Positions 7,432 to 12,263 of a stretch of 15,360 bases of DNA are shown here, in pieces. Within the stretch, counting starts at the first letter, position 1. Each line of letters begins with the position of its first letter. Made by a program: the position numbers and the translations under genes. Under the pieces are notes generated by a model, which was given only the letters and a program-made list of their open reading frames with translations, made no database searches and was not told where the DNA came from. Source of the stretch: Bacteroidia bacterium (lineage in GTDB: Bacteria > Planctomycetota > Phycisphaerae > Phycisphaerales > SM1A02); assembly GCA_030054235.1 (NCBI GenBank), contig JASGCG010000009.1:1-15360 (forward strand). The letters run 5' to 3'.

Positions 7432-8001
7432 ATGGCGATGACCCGTCGGTACAAGCTCATCGCGATCGCGCTCATTGCGGCTGCCGGTGTTGCTGCGCAG
7501 CCCATGATCCTTGGATCGCAGGTCGATCGGTGCAGGCCGACCTTCACGGATGCCATGGCCGCACAGAGCATCCTGTGGGTGGCCAATGGTGCGTCAAGTC
7601 CCGGTGTCGACTGGATCACCTTGGAAGCCGAGGACGCCGCGCCCGATCAGCGCACTGACCCTTCTCTGCCGGCGTGGCTTGCGCTGCCCACGCTCCCGGA
7701 GTCGGCCTTGGAGCGGCGGGTCGGGACGATCGCCCTTGGCTGGCCGGTGCGCTGGTCGTTCTGCCAATGGGTCGCCACCGACACCGAGCATTTCTTCCCG
7801 CCGATCGCCGAGAACGAGGAGCCGTGCGCATCGCTCCGTCGTGCCATGCGTGAGTGGGGCAGCTCGGCGGACGGCGCTGCTGTCCGGAACTGGGTGAGCA
7901 TCATGGGGGCGGTCGTGTGCTGGCTCACGATCGCCGCACCGATGGCACTGGTTGTGCTGCTGAACCGTCAGTCCGACGGCAAGAGCGGCAAGGCGCCGTA
8001 G
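7432..8001 (+). CDS. Hypothetical membrane-anchored protein
   Basis: This 189-residue protein belongs to no family I recognise. It has a basic start and a hydrophobic segment (about 7-22, YKLIAIALIAAAGVAA), which is either a signal anchor or an uncleaved signal peptide. A soluble region of about 120 residues with Trp, Pro and scattered Cys follows, then a second hydrophobic segment (about 156-178) and a short basic tail. The predicted layout is two membrane passes with the central part outside the cytoplasm. It starts 7 bp after the helicase stop and has no clear Shine-Dalgarno, so it probably shares that transcript. ATG 7438 is an equally possible start. Its last 34 bp overlap the convergent gene ending at 7968. 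Confidence 0.7.
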   Translation: MAMTRRYKLIAIALIAAAGVAAQPMILGSQVDRCRPTFTDAMAAQSILWVANGASSPGVDWITLEAEDAAPDQRTDPSLPAWLALPTLPESALERRVGTIALGWPVRWSFCQWVATDTEHFFPPIAENEEPCASLRRAMREWGSSADGAAVRNWVSIMGAVVCWLTIAAPMALVVLLNRQSDGKSGKAP

Positions 8002-8213
8002 ACCACCACGAAGACGAGCGCGGCCAGGAGCGCCATCACGCCCAGGATGTTGGCGGTGAGCCTGAGCACACCAGGCAGGAAACGGTCCATCGACGGCGCC
8101 TTGACCGCGCGGTAGACGATCGCGATGCCGAAGCACAGCGGCACGATGAGCAGCCACCACAGCCGGCCAAGGTGCACGGGCTCGAGGAACGGGATCCAGG
8201 CCAGGCCCATCAT
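7968..8213 (-). CDS. Small two-pass membrane protein, function unknown
   Basis: The 81-residue product is mostly hydrophobic, with segments at about 18-34 (LWWLLIVPLCFGIAIVY) and 55-78, separated by a basic loop (RAVKAPSMDRFLPG). The frame is open further upstream to 8570 but there encodes an Arg-rich shadow of the next gene. The ATG at 8213 forms an ATGA overlap with the stop of that gene, which argues for this start and for co-translation. I know no function; it probably acts with the DUF6677-like protein. Its 3' end overlaps the convergent gene that ends at 8001. Confidence 0.75.
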   Translation of the reverse strand: MMGLAWIPFLEPVHLGRLWWLLIVPLCFGIAIVYRAVKAPSMDRFLPGVLRLTANILGVMALLAALVFVVVYGALPLLPSD

Positions 8214-8677
8214 GATTCGGCATCCTCGGTCCGCCGGCGCTGGAGCGTGTCCAGGACCAGCGACACATTCAGGAGTCCGGCCAGCGCGCTGAACAACGTG
8301 CCGATTTCGTTGGAATAGGTGATGGACTTGAGCGTGCTGACCCGCGGTTGCGCACCACGGTCGATGAGCCGCGAGGGTGGGGTCTCGACCAAGCGGCCAT
8401 AGTGGCCCGTCTTGATGAGCCGCGTGTTGCCCCAGTCCGCGGCGAACGCGACCGGACCCGCACCAGCCTGCATCACGAACCAGAGTCCATCCTCGCGTCG
8501 ATCGACCGAGTCGAGCCCGCCGATCACGAGACCCGATGCGAACAGGCCGAGCACGGCGGCCATGGCCCAAGCACCGCGGCGCCGGTGGCCGAGCCGAATG
8601 AGCCCATAGCCCGGAAGGAGCCAGCCCAAGGCTGCCTCGAACCAGTTCAGTCCATCCTCGTCAGGCATGGTGCTCAT
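8210..8677 (-). CDS. Membrane protein resembling the planctomycete DUF6677 family
   Basis: The 155-residue product starts with an amphipathic stretch and ALGWLLPGYGLIRLGHRRRG (residues 16-35), a block also seen in bacterial small membrane proteins with a PG-x-G turn. A membrane segment follows (about 37-53). The central part (66-85) carries a second, weaker hydrophobic stretch. EIGTLFSALAGLLNVSLVLD (about 124-143) forms the last one. From memory this order fits the proteins annotated as DUF6677 in planctomycetes; no biochemical role is known to me. It starts a two-gene operon and overlaps its partner by ATGA. No Shine-Dalgarno precedes the ATG; a TACAGT box lies 11 nt upstream. MPDED, four codons in, is an alternative start. 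Confidence 0.75.
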   Translation of the reverse strand: MSTMPDEDGLNWFEAALGWLLPGYGLIRLGHRRRGAWAMAAVLGLFASGLVIGGLDSVDRREDGLWFVMQAGAGPVAFAADWGNTRLIKTGHYGRLVETPPSRLIDRGAQPRVSTLKSITYSNEIGTLFSALAGLLNVSLVLDTLQRRRTEDAES

Positions 8678-8688
8678 GGGAGTGGCGC

Positions 8689-8701
8689 ACTGTAGAGTGT
8701 A
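8689..8701. promoter_or_regulatory. Overlapping divergent -10 candidates
   Basis: Three -10-like hexamers interleave within 13 bp. On the minus strand TACAGT (8689-8694) is 11 nt from the ATG at 8677, and TACACT (8696-8701) lies further upstream. On the plus strand TAGAGT (8693-8698) would give the gene at 8741 a leader of about 36 nt that contains its Shine-Dalgarno. If both directions are used, polymerases would compete for the same DNA. No clear -35 boxes are visible. Confidence 0.4.
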
Positions 8702-8740
8702 GGGAAGCGCGCGGATTCATCCGGCGCGGAGGACCACACC

Positions 8741-9133
8741 ATGAGCGACTCGTACGACCCAGCCAAGCCCGAGCCCAACTACGGCATGCAGGAACGGCGC
8801 AGTGGCGAGGATCGCCGCGACGTCACGCCGGCATCGCCAACCAACCTCGAGCGTCGCCGTGGTCCGGGCCGCCGACTCACCGACTTCATCCGCAGCGCCG
8901 AGGAAGGCGAGATGAGCCGCGAGCAGTACCTCTGGCTCATGGCCATCGATGCCTTCAAGCGGGTCAACGGCAAGCCCTTCCCAAGCTGGACCGACGTGCT
9001 CGAGGTGGCCCGCAAGCTTGGCTACCGCAAGACCATGCCGAGCGAACTCAACCTCGGCGGTCGTTGCGAGGACTGGACGGAGCGCCCCGATGCGTCGAGC
9101 GGCGTGAACAGGGAAGCTCCCGACGAGGAGTGA
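8741..9133 (+). CDS. Hypothetical protein with RR-x-G-x-(D)RR motifs
   Basis: This soluble 130-residue protein has no membrane segment and no family I can name. The N-terminal third is charged and carries two related arginine motifs, ERRSGEDRR (18-26) and ERRRGPGRR (37-45). Such RRxGxDRR stretches often precede small signalling domains in bacteria. The middle (about 59-97) is a compact helical region with SREQYLWLMAIDAFK and SWTDVLEVARKLGYRK, which could be a helix-turn-helix-like or protein-binding unit (inference). The C terminus is acidic. A good ribosome site (GGAGG at 8728-8732, 8 nt from the ATG) supports the start. It is divergent from the DUF6677-like operon and stands alone. Confidence 0.8.
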   Translation: MSDSYDPAKPEPNYGMQERRSGEDRRDVTPASPTNLERRRGPGRRLTDFIRSAEEGEMSREQYLWLMAIDAFKRVNGKPFPSWTDVLEVARKLGYRKTMPSELNLGGRCEDWTERPDASSGVNREAPDEE

Positions 9134-9183
9134 TCAGCCAGGGCTCGGATGGACTGGAGATCACGGGGAATCCGTGGAGAAGG

Positions 9184-9207
9184 GCCGATGGCGGCCCGCC
9201 GGTCGGC
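9184..9207 (+). terminator. Possible hairpin downstream of the 8741 gene
   Basis: GCCGA/TCGGC outer arms (9184-9188 and 9203-9207) enclose GGCG/CGCC inner arms with a 3-nt loop. The structure lies about 50 bp after the stop at 9133 and before the convergent ferredoxin. There is no T-run after it, so it would be an imperfect intrinsic terminator at best. Confidence 0.25.
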
Positions 9208-9273
9208 ACCAATGGATCGCGGCATCCTGCCCGCCTGGATGGCGTCGGGCTGATCGGACCACGTGGCCCAGAT

Positions 9274-9300
9274 CGCTTCAACCAGAACGCTTCAACCAGA
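9274..9300. repeat. Two-copy 14-nt tandem repeat abutting the ferredoxin stop
   Basis: CGCTTCAACCAGA occurs at 9274-9286 and again at 9288-9300, separated by one A. The second copy ends directly against the ferredoxin stop codon (complement at 9301-9303). A recent local duplication is the simplest reading. Confidence 0.85.
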
Positions 9301-9561
9301 TCACTTGGCGTAGTGATCGGCGTTGATCTGGATGTACTTCTTCCACTCCTCAGGCAGGTCATCCTGGGGGAAGATCGCTCGCACCGGGCACTCGTCCACG
9401 CACAACCCGCAGTCGATGCAGGTGCCCGGATCGATGTAGAGCTGCGTGGCTTGCGCGAACGAGCCCTCGGCCTTGGTGGGGTGAATGCAGTCGACGGGGC
9501 AGACCTCGACGCAGCTGGCGTCCTTGGTCGCGATGCACGGTTCGGCGATGACGTGTGGCAT
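9301..9561 (-). CDS. fdxA: 7Fe ferredoxin ([3Fe-4S][4Fe-4S])
   Basis: This small soluble electron carrier has 86 residues. The cysteine pattern is C9-x7-C17-x3-C21-P-x2-C25 followed by C48-x2-C51-x2-C54-x3-C58-P. The internal spacings equal those of Azotobacter ferredoxin I: C9, C17 and C58 would hold a [3Fe-4S] cluster, and C21, C48, C51 and C54 the [4Fe-4S] cluster, with C25 free. The acidic C-terminal tail ending in WKKYIQINADHYAK fits the longer ferredoxins of this group. No redox partner is encoded nearby, so its electron donor and acceptor cannot be named. There is no Shine-Dalgarno before the ATG; a TACACT -10 candidate lies 33 nt upstream. Confidence 0.95.
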   Translation of the reverse strand: MPHVIAEPCIATKDASCVEVCPVDCIHPTKAEGSFAQATQLYIDPGTCIDCGLCVDECPVRAIFPQDDLPEEWKKYIQINADHYAK

Positions 9562-9594
9562 GGGCGTTGGCGTGGGGTGGGACGGACGGGCCGA

Positions 9595-9600
9595 AGTGTA
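9595..9600 (-). promoter_or_regulatory. Candidate -10 box for the ferredoxin gene
   Basis: TACACT on the minus strand would start transcription about 27 nt before the ferredoxin ATG. The matching -35 position falls inside the terminator hairpin of the preceding gene (9614-9648), and no TTGACA-like sequence is seen there. Confidence 0.45.
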
Positions 9601-9609
9601 GTGCGCCGC

Positions 9610-9648
9610 AAAAACACCGAGAGCCGGCTCGAGGCCGGCCCTTGGTGT
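9610..9648 (-). terminator. Rho-independent terminator of the Lys/Ala-repeat gene
   Basis: On the minus strand a 15-bp stem (9648-9634 with 9628-9614; one mismatch, one G-U pair) with core GCCGGC and loop CTCGA is followed at once by five T (9614-9610). It begins 21 bp after the stop of the 23-codon gene ending at 9670. This is the clearest intrinsic terminator in the window. Confidence 0.85.
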
Positions 9649-9669
9649 ATTGCTTGACCAACCGCCGAA

Positions 9670-9741
9670 TTACTTCGACTTCTTGGCGGTCTTCTTCGCG
9701 GCCTTCTTAGCGGCCTTCTTAGCAGCCTTCTTCTTTGCCAT
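9670..9741 (-). CDS. Lys/Ala-repeat micro-protein (histone H1 tail-like)
   Basis: The gene encodes 23 residues: MAKKK followed by AAKK repeats and a TAKKSK end; 12 residues are lysine and 8 alanine. The pattern is that of histone H1-like or HU C-terminal tails, which bind DNA without a folded domain. The ATG at 9741 has GGAG 9 nt upstream. An earlier in-frame ATG (9756, MEPIT) would give 28 residues. The frame stays open upstream to 9969, but that stretch runs through the palindrome and into dapB and does not look coding. A real gene is supported by the ribosome site, a candidate promoter and a strong terminator just after the stop. DNA or RNA binding is inferred from composition only. Confidence 0.65.
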   Translation of the reverse strand: MAKKKAAKKAAKKAAKKTAKKSK

Positions 9742-9820
9742 GGTGATGGGCTCCATGTTGGCTACGCTTCGGGTCGGAGAGTCATTCGAGGCGCGTAGCG
9801 TTACCTCGGTGACCACACAT

Positions 9821-9849
9821 GTTGTACCGTTATCGACGGGAGTTGGAAA
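9821..9849 (-). promoter_or_regulatory. Candidate promoter for the Lys/Ala-repeat gene
   Basis: On the minus strand TTTCCA (9844-9849) and TACAAC (9821-9826) are separated by 17 bp; each matches four of six sigma-70 consensus bases. The leader would be about 70 nt. The palindrome at 9857-9881 lies just upstream of the -35. Confidence 0.4.
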
Positions 9850-9856
9850 GGGGCTT

Positions 9857-9881
9857 GATCCAAAATTGCCGATTTTGGATC
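9857..9881. repeat. Perfect palindrome in the divergent dapB intergenic region
   Basis: GATCCAAAAT (9857-9866) and ATTTTGGATC (9872-9881) are exact reverse complements around TGCCG. The element is AT-rich in a GC-rich region and lies between the divergent micro-gene and dapB. There is no T-run outside the arms, so it is more like an operator than a terminator. Confidence 0.8.
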
Positions 9882-9891
9882 GCCACGGGCC

Positions 9892-9897
9892 TTGACA
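9892..9897 (+). promoter_or_regulatory. TTGACA, possible dapB -35 box
   Basis: A perfect TTGACA stands 25 bp before the dapB ATG. The -10 position at 17 bp spacing (9915-9920) reads CGTCCA, which is poor. If it is used, transcription would begin at or next to the start codon. Confidence 0.3.
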
Positions 9898-9922
9898 CGA
9901 CTCACCCACGACGACGTCCACG

Positions 9923-10642
9923 ATGCACACCACCACCACCATCGCCGTCGTCGGAGCATCAGGCCGCATGGGTCGCGCGGTGCTCGATGCAGCAAGGGAT
10001 CCATCGTCGCCGTGCCGCGCGGTGCTCGAGGTCGATGCAAAAACCGCTGATTCGCAAGCAGTTGCAGCGATCGACTGCGTGATCGACTTCAGCAGCGCGC
10101 GCGGCGCGATCCGCGCGGCACACCTCGCGACGAATCATGGAGCGGCGTTGCTCTCGTGCACGACCGGGCTCGACGACGAGGCTCGCGGAGCAGTCCTGGG
10201 GGCAGCAAAAAAAATCTGCGTGATGGTCGCACCAAACACCTCCTTGGGCGTTGCGGTGGCCCGTCGGCTCTGCCGCGACGCCGCTCGCTTGCTCGGCCCC
10301 GAGTACGCGGTCGACCTCATCGAGCATCATCACCAGCGCAAGATCGATGCACCCTCTGGCACCGCACTGGCCCTTGCCGACGCGGTCCGTGACGGCTCCG
10401 GGAGTTCGCTGCCACCTTCGCGCATCCACAGCATCCGGTCAGGCGACACCATCGGTGCGCACTCCGTGCAGTTCGCCGGCCCCTTCGAGACGATCCGCAT
10501 CGAGCATGATGCGGTGAGCCGCCAGCTCTTCGCCGTCGGTGCGCTGCGCCTGGCACGTTGGCTCCATGGTCGTCCGGCGGGCCTCGTGACCGTGGATGAC
10601 TGGCTCGACGACCGGCTTCGCCACCAGACAGGAGCACCATGA
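9923..10642 (+). CDS. dapB: 4-hydroxy-tetrahydrodipicolinate reductase
   Basis: DapB reduces the dihydrodipicolinate precursor with NAD(P)H on the route to diaminopimelate and lysine. The 239-residue protein has the nucleotide loop VVGASGRMG (9-17), VIDFSS (53-58), a CTTG turn (79-82), APNTSLGV (103-110) and the substrate block EHHHQRKIDAPSGTA (134-148), with catalytic H136 and K140. The C-terminal SGDTIGAHSVQFAG and ALRLARWL blocks are also typical. It is shorter than E. coli DapB (273), mainly because the stretch between the second strand and DFS is compact, as in the Mycobacterium tuberculosis enzyme (245). The E. coli E38-R39 cofactor pair appears to correspond to E-V here, hinting at NADH (inference). 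There is no Shine-Dalgarno. Its stop overlaps the next start as ATGA. Confidence 0.96.
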   Translation: MHTTTTIAVVGASGRMGRAVLDAARDPSSPCRAVLEVDAKTADSQAVAAIDCVIDFSSARGAIRAAHLATNHGAALLSCTTGLDDEARGAVLGAAKKICVMVAPNTSLGVAVARRLCRDAARLLGPEYAVDLIEHHHQRKIDAPSGTALALADAVRDGSGSSLPPSRIHSIRSGDTIGAHSVQFAGPFETIRIEHDAVSRQLFAVGALRLARWLHGRPAGLVTVDDWLDDRLRHQTGAP

Positions 10643-11892
10643 CGACCACGACGGCAACGTTCCGATCGACCCAGCTGGCATGCGGTGCCTGGCTGCTCTC
10701 CGAGCGCATGCCATCGATGTCCAGCGTGAGCGTGGCCTGGCTCTCGCCGGTCGGCACGGCGGGCGATCCTGCCGGTGCAGCAGGCGAGGGAGAAAGCGCG
10801 ATGTGCGCCGAACTGCTGCTGCGCGGCACCGAACGCAGCACCAGCGAGGAACTGGCCCGTCGGCTTGATGTCCTTGGCGTGCAGCGCAACGCCTCGGCAG
10901 CCGTGCACCACGTGAACCTGTCGGCCGTGACCACGGGGCCGAACGTCAGCGGCATGCTGGCATGCCTGGCGGAGATGGTCCGGTCGCCGCGCATGGATCC
11001 GGAGGGCGTCGAACAAGCGAAAGCACTCGGCTTGCAGGCCATCGCCGCGGTCAGGGATGAACCGCAGCAGCTGTGCATGCAGCATCTGCAGCGGATCAGC
11101 ATGCCGGAACCCTTCAACCGATCCGGCCTCGGCACGCCTGAGGGCATCCAGGCCCTCACGGCCGACGGACTGCGCGCTGCATGGCATCGTCGCTGCACGC
11201 CGGGCGGCACCCTGATCGGGATCGCCGGCGATGTGGATCACGATGCCGCCTGCGCCGTGCTCGACCAGGCGCTGGCTGGCTGGACCGGATCCTCGACCAC
11301 GATGGTCCCGGGCGCGTCGCCGCGCTCGATGCGCCACCTCGAGGTCATGCCGACCTCCCAGACCCACATGGCGATCTCGCTCGATGCCCCCAACGCTCGC
11401 GATGAGGATCGTCACGCCATGCGGCTCGCGGCTCGCGTGCTCGGTGGCGGGTCGAGCAGCCGTCTCTTCGATGAGGTGCGCGAGCGGCGCGCGCTCTGCT
11501 ACAGCGTGGGCGGTTCGTACTCCGCCGGCCGGGATCTGGGCCGGGTCACGATCTATGCAGGCTCTCGGCCCGAACGGGCACAGGAAACGCTCGATTGCAT
11601 CCTGCGAGAACTCGAGCGCCTCGAGTGCGGCATCGATGCCGACGAACTCGAACGCGCGCGCATCGGCATCCTCAGCCGATTGGTCATGAGCGAGGAGAGC
11701 ACGTCGGCCCGTGCCATGGCGCTGGCAAGCGACTGGTTCACCTACGGCCGCTTGCGCACGCTCGATGAACTGACCGCCGACCTTCGCGCCGTGAGCCTCG
11801 ATCAGGTCAATGCGCTGCTGGCTTGTCGTTGCGGTGCGTCATGGCGCGAGGGACTCTGCCGGGCGATCGTCGCACCGGCCGACCTCGCGTGA
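10639..11892 (+). CDS. M16 family peptidase homologue lacking the HxxEH zinc motif
   Basis: The 417-residue product has the full length and two-domain order of an M16B subunit. Counting back from the conserved RGT (62-64), the family's HFLEH motif reads AMCAE (54-58), so the zinc ligands and the catalytic Glu are gone. The second half keeps the LGGGSSSRLFDEVRERRALCY block (268-288) with R281 and Y288, the substrate-positioning Arg/Tyr pair. In two-subunit enzymes such as mitochondrial processing peptidase or the bacterial SPH2681/2682 pair, one subunit supplies zinc and the other Arg/Tyr. This one would be the non-catalytic partner. GGAG at 10631-10634 and the ATGA overlap support the start and coupling to dapB. 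The paralogue ending at 708 may be its partner. Confidence 0.9.
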   Translation: MTTTTATFRSTQLACGAWLLSERMPSMSSVSVAWLSPVGTAGDPAGAAGEGESAMCAELLLRGTERSTSEELARRLDVLGVQRNASAAVHHVNLSAVTTGPNVSGMLACLAEMVRSPRMDPEGVEQAKALGLQAIAAVRDEPQQLCMQHLQRISMPEPFNRSGLGTPEGIQALTADGLRAAWHRRCTPGGTLIGIAGDVDHDAACAVLDQALAGWTGSSTTMVPGASPRSMRHLEVMPTSQTHMAISLDAPNARDEDRHAMRLAARVLGGGSSSRLFDEVRERRALCYSVGGSYSAGRDLGRVTIYAGSRPERAQETLDCILRELERLECGIDADELERARIGILSRLVMSEESTSARAMALASDWFTYGRLRTLDELTADLRAVSLDQVNALLACRCGASWREGLCRAIVAPADLA

Positions 11893-11900
11893 CGCACGGC

Positions 11901-11906
11901 TATACT
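11901..11906 (+). promoter_or_regulatory. -10 box of a leaderless transcript
   Basis: TATACT lies 6 nt before the ATG at 11913, in the 20-bp gap after the M16 gene. It matches the TATAAT consensus at five of six positions, and there is no Shine-Dalgarno. Transcription should start at or within a base or two of the ATG. No -35 box is evident. Confidence 0.6.
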
Positions 11907-11912
11907 CCCGCC

Positions 11913-12161
11913 ATGTTCGAAGGACTTGCGCTCCAGCCCGGCACGCGCGTGCGCGTGATGCAGCAGATGCCCCAGGTCGCCCAGGTGTGGACCACCGCGG
12001 TCGAGGGCGTGGTCGTGCGCTGGCGCCAGGCCAAGACCGGCTCTTGGTTCGCGCATGCGCACCAGGATCGCCTCTGGCTCGATCGCCTCGAGCTGCGCAA
12101 GGATGACGGCGAGCTCGTCACCTTGAACCTCGATCGCTACTCGGTCATCGACGCGGCCTGA
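11913..12161 (+). CDS. Small conserved-looking protein, function unknown
   Basis: The 82-residue soluble protein has no signal or membrane segment. It is rich in predicted short strands: LQPGTRVRVMQQM, WTTAVEGVVVRWRQAK, GSWFAHAHQDRLWLDRLEL, GELVTLNLDRYSVI. That order suggests a small SH3-like barrel (inference). I recall similar small proteins in planctomycete genomes but no assigned function. The open frame reaches back to 11823, inside the M16 gene, but a -10 box and the ATG at 11913 mark the start. It follows the M16 gene by 20 bp and could be read both from that operon and from its own leaderless promoter. It converges on the amidohydrolase ending at 12264. Confidence 0.82.
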   Translation: MFEGLALQPGTRVRVMQQMPQVAQVWTTAVEGVVVRWRQAKTGSWFAHAHQDRLWLDRLELRKDDGELVTLNLDRYSVIDAA

Positions 12162-12263
12162 GCCCGCCGCGTCCCGCGTCCTGGACACCGTCCCGGCCAC
12201 TGTCGCAGCCACCATCGCAGCCGCTGGGTCAGACCCACCCACCGACGTCCATCGACCCGCCCA

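Noticed and set aside
9670..9969. 99-residue version of the Lys/Ala-repeat protein
   Set aside because: The extra N-terminal part runs through the palindrome and into dapB, has unlike composition and no ribosome site; the start at 9741 has GGAG.
10330..11415. 361-codon minus-strand frame over dapB and the M16 homologue
   Set aside because: Shadow of two clear genes; no start signal and no motifs.
12162..12263. TGGGTC/GACCCA inverted repeat between convergent genes as a terminator
   Set aside because: Only 6 bp with a 1-nt loop and no T-run; cannot form a normal hairpin.
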